A DNA stretch of 64,000 nucleotides, taken from NCBI GenBank assembly GCA_050257855.1, contig JBLMXQ010000018.1:1-64000 (forward strand), read 5' to 3'. Below, in pieces: positions 15,092-23,558 of the stretch. The notes below the pieces were generated by a model. That model ran no database searches, was not told the DNA's origin, and saw only the letters and a program-made list of their open reading frames with translations. This stretch comes from JBLMXQ01 sp050257855. Lineage in GTDB: Bacteria > Acidobacteriota > Vicinamibacteria > Vicinamibacterales > CAVVIG01. The position numbers and the translations under genes were made by a program. The first letter of the stretch is position 1, and each line of letters starts with the position of its first letter.

Positions 15092-15586
15092 CTATTCGAC
15101 CGGCGGAAGCAGGACGGTGTCAACGACGTGAATGACGCCGTTGCTCGCGGCGATGTCGGTCTTGACGACCCGCGCCTTGCCCACCATCACGGTGCCGCCG
15201 CTGACCTCGATGGGCAGCGTGTCACCGCTGACCGCTTTCGCGGAACTGAGCTTCACGACATCGACCGCCATCACCATGCCCGGCACGACGTGATAGGTGA
15301 GCACGCGCCGAAGCTGCGCCTTGTTCTCCGGCTTCAGGAGATCGTCGAGCGTGCCCGCGGGCAGCCTGGCGAACGCCTCGTCGGTCGGCGCGAAGACGGT
15401 GAAGGGGCCCGGCTCCTTGAGCGTGGCGACGAGGTCGGCCGCCGCGAGCGCCCTGGCGAGCGTCGTAAACGATCCGGCTGCGACCGCCGTGTCGACGATG
15501 TCCCTGGTCTGCTGGGCGCGAGCCGGTGAGGCCGCGCCTAGGATTCCGACGAGCGCGAGCGAGGTGAACGCGAGCATGGTCTTCAT
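15092..15586 (-). CDS. Secreted fasciclin-domain protein
   Basis: 164 residues. The ATG at 15586 has AAGGAG five bases upstream and is chosen over a GTG two codons earlier. Signal peptide of about 22 residues ending SPARAQ. A single FAS1 domain follows: IVDTAVAAGSFTTLARALAAADL, then FTVFAPTDEAFARLP (box H1), and LTYHVVPG with NGVIHVVDTVLLP (box H2). FAS1 domains mediate adhesion or act as small secreted stress-type proteins in bacteria. It is co-directional with the DUF378 gene, 37 bases downstream of that gene's stop. Confidence 0.92.
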   Translation of the reverse strand: MKTMLAFTSLALVGILGAASPARAQQTRDIVDTAVAAGSFTTLARALAAADLVATLKEPGPFTVFAPTDEAFARLPAGTLDDLLKPENKAQLRRVLTYHVVPGMVMAVDVVKLSSAKAVSGDTLPIEVSGGTVMVGKARVVKTDIAASNGVIHVVDTVLLPPVE

Positions 15587-15623
15587 GTGCACTCCTTGAA
15601 ACAGGAACCGGGTGGTACTCGAA

Positions 15624-15860
15624 TCACGCGTGGTGGCCTGCCGGCTGCATCCAGCGGCCCTGGACGCGCTTCCAGAAGAGCGCCTGGTACAGGCCAGCCG
15701 CGCCGACCAGCCCGTACACGACAGCGGTCAATGCGGAGACCTCGCCAAAGGAGAGGCCGAACAGCGCGGCAACGAGATCGAACCGCGCGACGGCGACGAG
15801 TCCCCAGTTCAGCGCGCCGACAGCGACGAGCACGGCCGCAACGACATCGATGAGTTTCAT
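15624..15860 (-). CDS. DUF378-family small membrane protein
   Basis: 78 residues with two membrane helices. The DUF378 signature reads LIDVVAAVLVAVGALNWGLVAV at the N-terminus, followed by LTAVVYGLVGAAGLYQALFWKR. Function of the family is unknown. The ATG at 15860 is preceded by AGGAGG with six-base spacing. It is probably the first gene of a transcript with the fasciclin gene. The last residues (MQPAGHHA) are His-rich. Confidence 0.88.
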   Translation of the reverse strand: MKLIDVVAAVLVAVGALNWGLVAVARFDLVAALFGLSFGEVSALTAVVYGLVGAAGLYQALFWKRVQGRWMQPAGHHA

Positions 15861-15878
15861 CACGTACCTCCTGATTTG

Positions 15879-15906
15879 ACTATAATGAAATTAATTGTGC
15901 ATACAA
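15879..15906 (-). promoter_or_regulatory. Probable sigma-70 promoter of the DUF378-fasciclin pair
   Basis: Reading leftward: TTGTAT (complement of 15901-15906), 16 bases, TATAGT (complement of 15879-15884), then the AGGAGG of DUF378. It lies in a markedly AT-rich patch within GC-rich surroundings. Confidence 0.45.
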
Positions 15907-15991
15907 ATAGAAACCAAGCCGCGGGGCAAACTCGTGTGAGCCTCGCGACAAGAACGGCGCGGAATGTGAACCACAGTCAAACGAGGAGCCG

Positions 15992-16579
15992 ATGCTGTCG
16001 AAGACGCTGCAGGACGGACTGACTGACTACGGGATTGGCGCCAAGATTCGCGCGCTGCGCCTGAAGAAGAAGATTGGCCTCGTCGACCTTGGAAAGCACA
16101 CCGGGCTGTCGGCGGCGCTCCTCTCGAAAATCGAGCGTGGACGGCTGTTCCCCACGCTGCCGACGCTGCTGCGCATCGCGCTCGTCTTTGGTGTCGGCCT
16201 GGAGTACTTCTTCGCCGGCGCGCGTGAAAGGCCGCTCGTCGTGATGACGAGGAAGAACCAGCGCGTGGAGCTTCCCGAGCGCCTCGGGGCGCGCGAGGCC
16301 GCCTATCGGTTCGCGTCGCTCGACTACCCGGCGACCGAGCGGCGCTTCAACTGCTACCGCGCGGAGTTCTTTCCGGTGGCGCGCGAGAAGCTACGGCCTC
16401 ACGACCATCCGGGCGTCGAGTTCATCTACGTGATGGACGGGATCCTGAGTGTCCACATGAACGGCGGGGAACATGCGCTCGAGGCGGGCGACGCGATCTA
16501 CTTCGATGCGACCATTCCACACGCGTACCGGCGCAGTGGCGGCCGACGGTGCAGCGCCCTCGTCGTTACCGCCCCTTAA
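15992..16579 (+). CDS. XRE-family regulator with cupin sensor domain
   Basis: 195 residues. Residues ~15-75 are a Cro/C1 helix-turn-helix: IGAKIRALRLKKKIGLVDLGKHTGLSAALLSKIERG. Residues ~115-192 form a cupin_2 barrel with metal-ligand-type HDHPGVEFIYVMDG and a second motif GDAIYFDATIPHAYR. Such proteins bind a small ligand through the cupin and repress or activate neighbouring genes. It is divergent from DUF378-fasciclin, which are the obvious candidate targets. Confidence 0.88.
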   Translation: MLSKTLQDGLTDYGIGAKIRALRLKKKIGLVDLGKHTGLSAALLSKIERGRLFPTLPTLLRIALVFGVGLEYFFAGARERPLVVMTRKNQRVELPERLGAREAAYRFASLDYPATERRFNCYRAEFFPVAREKLRPHDHPGVEFIYVMDGILSVHMNGGEHALEAGDAIYFDATIPHAYRRSGGRRCSALVVTAP

Positions 16580-16717
16580 GGCGAGCGAACGGCGGTTTCG
16601 ACGCCGGCGACGGGTCACGCGGCCGGTGCTCTGTAACGGCGCTCGTGACACATCCGCGTGTCAGCTGAACGGCGCCGGGCGCGATCATTCCGGTCGGGCC
16701 GCTTGCCGCCTTTTCCC

Positions 16718-16746
16718 TTGACGGCCTAGGAGAGCGGCCATACACT
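16718..16746 (+). promoter_or_regulatory. Promoter of the first PadR-ADOP operon
   Basis: TTGACG (16718-16723), 17 bases, TACACT (16741-16746). The spacer begins with CCTAGGAG, a copy of the downstream operator half-site. Confidence 0.6.
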
Positions 16747-16763
16747 CCTAGGCTACCTAGGAG
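16745..16763 (+). promoter_or_regulatory. Palindromic PadR operator
   Basis: CTCCTAGGCTACCTAGGAG is a perfect dyad with 8-bp arms and a 3-base centre. It runs from the end of the -10 box into the Shine-Dalgarno (AGGAG) of padR. A third half-site, CCTAGGAG, lies in the promoter spacer (16725-16732). A repressor bound here would block both transcription and translation initiation. Confidence 0.65.
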
Positions 16764-16772
16764 AAGTCATCC

Positions 16773-17114
16773 GTGCCGCGACAGCTCGAACTCCTGCAGG
16801 GCACTCTCGACATGCTCATCCTCAAGGCTGTTTCCCTCGGCCCGCTGCATGGGTATGGAATCCTGCTGCGCATCAAGCAGGTGTCGAAGGAACGCCTGGA
16901 GGTTCAGCAGGGGTCGCTGTATCCGGCGCTCTATCGCCTGGAACACCAGGGCTGGATCGCAAGTGAGTGGGGGGCGTCAGACAACAATCGCAGAGCCAGG
17001 TACTACCGCCTTACGGCCGCAGGGAAGCGCAGACTTCAACAGGAGACCGACAACTGGAACCGCATGGCGGAAGTGATTGCAGGGATTCTGGGAACAAGGC
17101 CGGAGGAAGTATGA
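16773..17114 (+). CDS. PadR-family transcriptional regulator (pair 1)
   Basis: 113 residues. The PadR signature is complete: LLQGTLDMLILKAVSLGPLHGYGILLRIKQ, then QQGSLYPALYRLEHQGWIASEW, the winged helix, and NNRRARYYRLTAAGKRRL. PadR proteins are small dimeric repressors. The GTG at 16773 lies nine bases after AGGAG. The stop overlaps the ATG of the large permease, the arrangement typical of acidobacterial PadR-ADOP pairs. The perfect palindrome just upstream is its likely operator. Confidence 0.93.
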   Translation: MPRQLELLQGTLDMLILKAVSLGPLHGYGILLRIKQVSKERLEVQQGSLYPALYRLEHQGWIASEWGASDNNRRARYYRLTAAGKRRLQQETDNWNRMAEVIAGILGTRPEEV

Positions 17115-19813
17115 GGCTTTGGAGCCGTCTTCGCCTGTGGCTGCGAGCCACGCTGCAGCGCTCTCGGATCGAGAGCGAGATGAACGCGGAACTCCATTTC
17201 CATATCGAGGCCTACACGGAAGACCTGATGCGCGGTGGCCTCTCGCGCGGGGAAGCGATGCGCCGGGCAAGGCTGGATTTCGGCGGAGCAGAGGGAGTCA
17301 AGGAGGAATGCCGCGCGGCACGCGGCACGCAATTTCTTGACACTCTGGCACAGGACCTTCGGTATGCCGTTCGTACGCTGCGCAGATCCCCCGGTTTCGC
17401 AAGCGTCGCCGTCTTGACCCTCGCGCTCGGGATCGGAGCCAACACGGCGATCTTCAGCGTCGTGAATGGCGTCCTGCTGAAGCCTCTCCCTTATCCCGAT
17501 CCGGAACAACTCGTAAGCGTGGAGCTCAGCCCACTCGCGCTGAACCCGTCATTGCGCGGCATGGCGCCAGAGGATTATTTCGTCTTTCGTGACCAGAGCC
17601 GCACCTTTCAGGACATCGGTTTATATGCGGAGACCGACGCCGACCGCGACGTGAACGTCACCGGCTTCGCGGAGCCGGAACGCGTGCATGCCCTCGATGT
17701 GACGGATGGCGTTCTGTCGACGTTAGGCGTGCCGCCCCTGCTCGGCCGCATCTTCTCCCGGGCGGACGATTCTCCCGGGGCGCCGCTCACCGCTATCGTG
17801 ACGTATGGCTACTGGCAACGAAGATTCGGCGCGGATCCTGCCGTGATCGGGAAGGCCATCGTCGTGGACGGGGAAGCGCGCGAAATCATCGGCGTGCTGC
17901 CCCGTAATTTCCGTTTTCTCGATCAGCAGGATCTGAGCTTGATTCTGCCGCTCCAGCTGGATCGCAACAAGACCTACCTGGGTGACTTCAGCTACTTCGG
18001 CATCGGACGTCTCAGCTCGGGGAGCACCCTCGCCGACGCCAACGCGGACGTCGCGCGGATGCTTCCCATTGCCCTGGACAGCTTTCCCGTTCCGCCCGGT
18101 CTCAGCTCCGATTTCCTCGAGAAGGCCCGTCTCGCTCCGAGCCTTGTGCCGCTGAAACAGGACATTGTCGGCGATCTCGGCACGGTACTCTGGGTGCTGA
18201 TGGGCAGTATCGGACTGGTTCTGCTCATCGCCTGCGCCAACGTGGCGAATCTTCTGCTGGTGCGCACCGAGGGCCGTCAGCACGAGCTGGCCCTCCGAGC
18301 CGCGCTTGGCGCCAGCCGCCGGCGCGTCGCCGTTCAATTGCTCCGCGAGAACGCGATCCTTGGCCTGCTCGGCGGCATCTTCGGTCTCGGGCTGGCCTAC
18401 GCCGCTTTGCGCGTTCTGGTCAGGTTCGCGCCGCCTGGACTCCCGCGCATCAGTGACATCGGCATCGATCCGCCCGTGCTTCTCTTTGCGCTGCTGCTCG
18501 CGATCTTTGCCAGTCTGCTTTCCGGGCTGATTCCAGTGGTCAAGCACGCCGGCCTCCGCGCGGGCCTTGCCGAAAACGGTCGAACTGCCAGTCAGAGCCG
18601 AGAACGTCATCGCGCTCACGACCTGCTGGTTGCCCTGCAGGTCGCCCTCGCCCTCGTGCTGCTGATTTGTTCAGGTCTGATGATTCGTACTTTTGGCATC
18701 TTGACGCGCGTCGACCCCGGATTCGCAGGTCCCTCCGAACTTCAGACATTTCGCATTTCCATTGCGCATTCCGACGTGCCGGACGCCGCCAACGTCCCTC
18801 GGATGGAACAAGAGATCGTGGACAAGCTGGCGGCGATTCCCGGCGTGCCCTCGGCCGCTTTCGCGAGCGCCGTCCCCATGGACGGAGACAACCGTCTGGA
18901 TAACGTGTTCGCAGCCGACCGTGTCTACGCGCAGGGCGCGTTGCCCCCGCTTCGACATCTCCTGTTCGTCTCGCCCGGATATTTTCGCACTCTGGGTATA
19001 CCGGTCATCGCCGGCCGTGATCTCACCTGGACCGATACCTACAACAGAGTTCCGGTTGCACTGATCTCGGAAAACTTCGCCCGCGAGTACTGGGGCACGC
19101 CCGCCGGTGCGCTTGGCAGGCGCATTCGGATCTCCGCCACCGACGACTGGCGTGAAATCGTCGGCGTTGTCGGCGATGTGCACGATGACGGGTTGGACAA
19201 GCCCGCCCGCACGAATGTCTACTGGCCCGTCCTGCTGGCACGCTTCCGCGGCCAGCCGCTCCGTGCCGATCGGTACGTCACTTTCGTCGTTCGTAGCCCT
19301 CTTGCCGGATCCGGCAGCTTCATGCACCAGGTTCGGCAGGCGGTCTGGTCCGTCGATGCCAAGCTCCCGCCTGCCGGCTTCAACACGCTGGACTTCTTCT
19401 ACGCCAGATCCCTGGCGCGCACGTCGTTCACCCTGGTGATGCTGGGTATTGCGGGCGCCATGGCCCTGCTTCTGGGCGCAATAGGGCTCTACGGTGTTAT
19501 CGCCTACTCGGTTTCGCAACGCACTCGCGAAATCGGCATTCGTATGGCGCTCGGTGCGCTGCCGCAGGATGTCCTCAGGCCAATTGTGGGCGGCGGCATG
19601 GCTGTTGTTTCTGTCGGGCTCTCGATCGGCATCGTGGCCGCACTGGCTTTCAGCCGCCTTCTGTCGTCAATGCTCTTTGGCGTCCGGCCCGAGGATCCCC
19701 TCACCTACTCGGCGGTGGTGTTTCTGCTGGGCGCCGTCGCGTTAATCGCCTGCTACATCCCGGCGCGCCGCGCGACGCGCGTCCACCCGGTGGTGGCGCT
19801 CAGGTGCGAGTAG
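17111..19813 (+). CDS. ADOP-type duplicated orphan permease (pair 1)
   Basis: 900 residues. The ATG at 17111 overlaps the padR stop; the frame is open further upstream but only inside padR. Residues ~1-75 are the permease prefix domain (RIESEMNAELHFHIEAYTEDLMRGG...EAMRRARLDFGG). Then come two MacB-periplasmic/FtsX repeats: the first helix with GIGANTAIFSVVNGVLLKPLPYPDPEQL near residues 95-145, three helices including LVLLIACANVANLLLVR mid-protein, and three at the C-terminus (GAIGLYGVIAYSVSQRTREIGIRMALGA ... VALIACYIPARRATRVHP). ADOPs lack a linked ATPase gene; their substrate is unknown, and antibiotic or peptide efflux and lipoprotein handling are guesses. Confidence 0.9.
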   Translation: MRLWSRLRLWLRATLQRSRIESEMNAELHFHIEAYTEDLMRGGLSRGEAMRRARLDFGGAEGVKEECRAARGTQFLDTLAQDLRYAVRTLRRSPGFASVAVLTLALGIGANTAIFSVVNGVLLKPLPYPDPEQLVSVELSPLALNPSLRGMAPEDYFVFRDQSRTFQDIGLYAETDADRDVNVTGFAEPERVHALDVTDGVLSTLGVPPLLGRIFSRADDSPGAPLTAIVTYGYWQRRFGADPAVIGKAIVVDGEAREIIGVLPRNFRFLDQQDLSLILPLQLDRNKTYLGDFSYFGIGRLSSGSTLADANADVARMLPIALDSFPVPPGLSSDFLEKARLAPSLVPLKQDIVGDLGTVLWVLMGSIGLVLLIACANVANLLLVRTEGRQHELALRAALGASRRRVAVQLLRENAILGLLGGIFGLGLAYAALRVLVRFAPPGLPRISDIGIDPPVLLFALLLAIFASLLSGLIPVVKHAGLRAGLAENGRTASQSRERHRAHDLLVALQVALALVLLICSGLMIRTFGILTRVDPGFAGPSELQTFRISIAHSDVPDAANVPRMEQEIVDKLAAIPGVPSAAFASAVPMDGDNRLDNVFAADRVYAQGALPPLRHLLFVSPGYFRTLGIPVIAGRDLTWTDTYNRVPVALISENFAREYWGTPAGALGRRIRISATDDWREIVGVVGDVHDDGLDKPARTNVYWPVLLARFRGQPLRADRYVTFVVRSPLAGSGSFMHQVRQAVWSVDAKLPPAGFNTLDFFYARSLARTSFTLVMLGIAGAMALLLGAIGLYGVIAYSVSQRTREIGIRMALGALPQDVLRPIVGGGMAVVSVGLSIGIVAALAFSRLLSSMLFGVRPEDPLTYSAVVFLLGAVALIACYIPARRATRVHPVVALRCE

Positions 19814-19875
19814 CCGCAGCTCATGGGCATGCTCAGCCGGGCTCAGCCGACAAACGCTTCTATCGCAAGTTCGAC

Positions 19876-20260
19876 CTAAATGTCCGAAGTGGAACCGACG
19901 ACGCGGACGGGATCGTCGTTACGTACACGACCAGCCTCGGCGATCGAAGCATACAGGCCGACACACTGATTCGACTCGCGCACGATGGTTCGCAGCACGG
20001 ATGGGTCACGGCGCAGATCCTTCTGGGCGTGCATCGGCATTGCACAACGGATTGTCAGCATTTCGCCCCTGACGACGACCTCGCCGATGCCGACGGCACG
20101 ACCAACCCAATCGTCCTCGACAACGCGGCCCGCCGACTCGGTGTCGATCAACACGTTCGGCCTGAACCGCCGAACGTCCCAGACCGCCGTCGAATTCATC
20201 GCCGCCAGCCGCCGAAACGTCGAGGATGTCAACAGGTGAATACCGGCAAGGCGACACCGC
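19876..20260 (-). pseudogene. C-terminal fragment of a MOSC-domain protein
   Basis: The minus strand reads HLLTSSTFRRL, then WDVRRFRPNVLIDTE, DDWVGRAVGIGEVVVRGEML, and CAMPMHAQKDLRRDPSVLRT, typical of the C-terminal MOSC barrel of molybdenum-cofactor-binding proteins. Going upstream, a stop codon lies at 20262-20260 and no N-terminal half is present. The 5' end abuts the cupin fragment on the other strand. Confidence 0.7.
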
Positions 20261-20430
20261 TACATGTCCATCCGGAAGCCGACGAAACGACCTACGTACT
20301 CGAGGGTGAAATTCAGACCCAGGTCGAAGGCACCCAGGAATCGCTCGGCCCCGGCGCGGTCCTGATGGTGCCACGAGGTGCCAATCCGACGCGCTTCTCG
20401 AACGCCTCATGGCCGCAGCCAAGCGAACAC
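20236..20430 (+). pseudogene. Cupin fragment
   Basis: From a GTG at 20236 the plus strand reads NTGKATPLHVHPEADETTYV and LEGEIQTQVEGTQESLGPGA then VLMVPRGANPTRFSNAS, a cupin_2 barrel with its HxH..E motif. After about 55 residues the homology runs out into Arg-rich nonsense. The 712 bases 19814-20525 contain only this and the MOSC fragment, joined head to head. Confidence 0.65.
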
Positions 20431-20525
20431 GGCTCAAGGTCCTGGGCCCGCCACCGTTCGCTTCGTTGGCGTAGGCATCGTCAACCACGACCGTCGCAGC
20501 CGATTTCGAGAGCAAGAGACGGATG

Positions 20526-21941
20526 TCATCGCATGATCTCGATTGACCCGACGACCCTGCGGAACGTGTCTTCGTAGTGCGAGAAGCGGTCGCGCGGAGC
20601 GACCCCGAGCGCGTAGAAGAGGTTCCCGTCCTCGAGCAGCATCGTGAAGACCGCGAGTTGCTCCTGCTGACCGGCGGCGTTTGACCCGTTCGACAGGACG
20701 GTGTGGAGACCCTGACGGCCGCCGACGACCGTCCGATCGTACGAGGACGGACGACTCAGATTCGGGTTGCTGCGCGCCAGCGTGGAGAGGAACTCGTCGG
20801 TCGCGGTCCGCAGATCCCGGGTCGAGTTAGGGGCGACCCCGATCTCCATGCCATGCGTGAAGTTCCCCTGCCCACTCGCATTGCCATACGCGCCGTCTGG
20901 CGCGAACGTGACCGCGTTGCGGCCGGGCTGCTCGAGCCAGTTCGAGGGGACGCTGACGCGGAACAGGTTGCCCTCGGTGTAGGCGGTATAGGTCGACGAG
21001 GGCGACGCGATGCCGCCCGAAGGACTGCCCGACAGAGGTCCGCCCGGCACTGGCGCGGAGCCGCTCCGGCCCCCCGCGCTGCGGGTCGCTTCTGCCGTCG
21101 TCGGCGCCGGGGCCATTCCGCGCAGCCGCGCCTGCGCCTGCGTGAACGCGCGCGTGTCGTGCACCGGGTTGCGCACCGCGAGCATCTGCGCTTCGCGGGT
21201 GATCGCCTCGTAACGGTTGCCCGGATCGGGATGGTCGCTCAGCCACTCGGGACCACCCTGGCCGCTCTGCCTTTCGATCGTCTTGAACATGTTGGCCATG
21301 TCGAGCGGGTCGTACCCGGCGCGAGCCATGATGTGCGAGCCGAGCAGATCTGCCTGGCGCTCGTCCTCGCGACCGAATCGCAGGAACGCCGTGCCGAGCC
21401 CAAACTGCGTGCCTTGCGACACGACGCTGCCGACCCGGCCGCCGATGATGGCGCCTACTACCTCGCCCAGGAGCGTGCCGACCTCGTACTTCGTCGCTTT
21501 GCTCGCCTGAGCCGTTCCGTGCCGCAGCGCGACGTGACTCAGCTCGTGCGCCATCACGCCGGCCACTTCTCCCTCGGTCGTCGCTGCCTCGATCATGCCG
21601 CGATTGACGAACATCGGTCCGCCGGGCAACGCGAACGCGTTGATCTCGCGCACGTTGACGACCTGGAACGAATAGCGGAACTCGGCATGCCGAAGCTCCT
21701 CCGGAATCGCGTCGACGAGCCGGCGTCCGACCGACGTGACGAGCGCGGTCACGTCCGCCTCGTGCAGGATCGGCAGCTGCTGTTCGACCTCCAGGGCGGC
21801 TTTTCGCCCGAGCTCCACGTCCTGCGCCGGCGTGTATTTGTTCTCGGGCGGCGTGATAACGGTCTGCGCGCCGGGCGCGGCGACCGCCAGCGCGACGCTC
21901 GCGATGACGGTCCAGCTGACGCGCGTGAACAATGTGTTCAT
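20526..21941 (-). CDS. Secreted M48-family metalloprotease
   Basis: 471 residues. The ATG at 21941 is chosen because GGCGGAG sits six bases before it and it opens a signal peptide (FTRVSWTVIASVALAVAAPGAQ). The zinc motif HELSH is near residue 132 within GVMAHELSHVALRHG, preceded by NAFALPGGPMFVNRGMI, with the third ligand in GREDERQADLLG, as in BepA/LoiP-type peptidases. Residues ~275-320 are a low-complexity linker, followed by a C-terminal domain (FRVSVPSNWLEQPGRNAVTFAPDGAYG) resembling PsbP/DUF1795-like modules. It probably acts in the periplasm on outer-membrane proteins. Confidence 0.9.
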   Translation of the reverse strand: MNTLFTRVSWTVIASVALAVAAPGAQTVITPPENKYTPAQDVELGRKAALEVEQQLPILHEADVTALVTSVGRRLVDAIPEELRHAEFRYSFQVVNVREINAFALPGGPMFVNRGMIEAATTEGEVAGVMAHELSHVALRHGTAQASKATKYEVGTLLGEVVGAIIGGRVGSVVSQGTQFGLGTAFLRFGREDERQADLLGSHIMARAGYDPLDMANMFKTIERQSGQGGPEWLSDHPDPGNRYEAITREAQMLAVRNPVHDTRAFTQAQARLRGMAPAPTTAEATRSAGGRSGSAPVPGGPLSGSPSGGIASPSSTYTAYTEGNLFRVSVPSNWLEQPGRNAVTFAPDGAYGNASGQGNFTHGMEIGVAPNSTRDLRTATDEFLSTLARSNPNLSRPSSYDRTVVGGRQGLHTVLSNGSNAAGQQEQLAVFTMLLEDGNLFYALGVAPRDRFSHYEDTFRRVVGSIEIMR

Positions 21942-22045
21942 AGCCATCTCCGCCTGACGCCGACGGAAGAGATCGTCCGGACGCGAGGTCGGCGTACGAA
22001 CCTGGGGACGACACCCGGCGACCGCCTGGCGATCCAATACCGCCG

Positions 22046-22198
22046 CTAGACGATGGCGCGGCGGCCGCTCAGCAGCCCGACGATGAACAACACGACAGCG
22101 ACGACCAGCAGCAGATGCAGGATCGGTCCAATCGTAAACGCCCCGAAGAAGCCGAGCAGCCAGGCGACGAGGAGAATGACGGCAATCGTGTACAGCAT
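22046..22198 (-). CDS. 50-residue Lmo0937-like membrane protein
   Basis: The minus strand encodes MLYTIAVILLVAWLLGFFGA and continues with FTIGPILHLLLVVAVVLFIVGLLSGR to a TAG at 22046. Two helices, 50 residues, match the lmo0937-family small membrane proteins, whose function is unknown. AGGGAGAG stands upstream of the ATG at 22198. It precedes the M48 protease gene by 104 bases on the same strand. Confidence 0.85.
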   Translation of the reverse strand: MLYTIAVILLVAWLLGFFGAFTIGPILHLLLVVAVVLFIVGLLSGRRAIV

Positions 22199-22447
22199 GG
22201 CGATCTCTCCCTTTCAACTGCGAGTGAGCTTGCGCCCGCGACCGGACCGGAGGCGATCCCCTGGCCCTACGCTCTTCAGTCTGCCGTAATCGCCGATGTG
22301 TGTCTGTTCCTTTGAGCACACTGCACGTAGCGGGTGATTCGCCTCAAGGGTCCCTGGCGGCATCGCAGCTTCAGAGCGTGGCCGACCTGTGGCCTCGTTG
22401 GGCGACCCAGAGAGGGTGCATCTCACCAGTTTGCTATATTCAGCCGC

Positions 22448-23398
22448 ATGACGGTCCTGGACTGGCTGCTCGATTCCGACCCAGCCATCCGCTGGCAGGC
22501 GTTGCGCGATCTCGTCCATGCGCCGGACGAGGTTGTCGCGGCGGAGCGAACGCGGGTGGCCGCCGAGGGCTGGGGTGCCAGACTGCTGGCGCTGCAGGGC
22601 GAAGACGGCCAGTGGGCGGGAGGCGCATGCTTCCCGGCGCGAAGCTCGAACTGGCGCGACGAGAACCAGGGCCAGCCCTGGACCGCCACGCTGCCCACAC
22701 TCCAGCTGCTATGCGATTTCGGGGTCGACCCGCGCTGCGACCGGGTGCGCCGGGCGGTGGCGATGGTGAGAGACCACTGCCGTTGGGAGCACGCCGGGCA
22801 GCCGTTCTTCAGCGGCGAGGTCGAGCCGTGCATCAATGGCAGGACCGTCACACTGGGCACCTACTTCGATCAAGACGTCGATGGCGTGGTCGCCCGCCTG
22901 CTCGGTGAGCAGCTCGAGGACGGCGGCTGGAACTGCGAGGTGGAGAACGGTTCCGTCCGCTCGTCGTTCGCGACCACGATCAACGTCCTGGAAGGATTGT
23001 TGGCGCACGAGCGCGCAACCGGTGGCTCGGCAGAATCCATCGCGGCCCGGCGCCGGGGCGAGGAGTACCTCCTCGAACGAAAGCTGGCCCGACGTAAGAG
23101 CACCGGCGAAGTGGTCGACCCAGCCTGGCTGCAATTCTCGTTTCCGACCCGCTGGCACTACGACGTGCTGCGTGCCCTCGAATACTTCCGCTCGGCCGGG
23201 GAGGTGCCGGACTCGCGGATCGACGAAGCGATCGATTTGCTCCGATCCAAGCGGCAGCCCGATGGCGCCTGGCTGCTGGAGAACACGCATCCCGGCAAGG
23301 TCCACTTTGCGCTCGAGGACGGCGACGGTCGGCCCAGCCGGTGGAACACGCTGCGGGCGCGGCGTGTGCTCAGCTGGTACGAGCAGTCCGCTACCTGA
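22448..23398 (+). CDS. Squalene-cyclase/prenyltransferase-like alpha-alpha toroid protein
   Basis: 316 residues without signal peptide. Repeats of QxxDGxW type are visible: LQGEDGQWAGGACF, LEDGGWNCEVENGSVRSSFATTINVLEGL, and LRSKRQPDGAWLLENTHPGKVHF. They indicate the alpha/alpha barrel shared by triterpene cyclases and protein prenyltransferases. The DXDD cyclase motif is absent, so cyclase activity is unlikely; these proteins are usually annotated as squalene cyclase or prenyltransferase-repeat hypotheticals. The ATG at 22448 lies eight bases after a TATATT, which could give a leaderless or nearly leaderless mRNA. Confidence 0.75.
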   Translation: MTVLDWLLDSDPAIRWQALRDLVHAPDEVVAAERTRVAAEGWGARLLALQGEDGQWAGGACFPARSSNWRDENQGQPWTATLPTLQLLCDFGVDPRCDRVRRAVAMVRDHCRWEHAGQPFFSGEVEPCINGRTVTLGTYFDQDVDGVVARLLGEQLEDGGWNCEVENGSVRSSFATTINVLEGLLAHERATGGSAESIAARRRGEEYLLERKLARRKSTGEVVDPAWLQFSFPTRWHYDVLRALEYFRSAGEVPDSRIDEAIDLLRSKRQPDGAWLLENTHPGKVHFALEDGDGRPSRWNTLRARRVLSWYEQSAT

Positions 23399-23558
23399 GC
23401 CGCGGCCGATCCCCTGCGTCGAGGCGGGTACGGCGGCGGTTCATTGGAGTTCGCGAAACCGCGCGCGACGTGATCGTGGCGGGCGGATCGCGGCGGGGAT
23501 TCCCGCCCGTCGCGCCGCCAGTGTGGATCCGGCAGAAGCGCTCAGGGCGGAGTGATCC

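Noticed and set aside
20460..20525. Continuation of the cupin fragment as a real gene end
   Set aside because: The reading frame turns into Arg-rich sequence without family similarity after about 20430.
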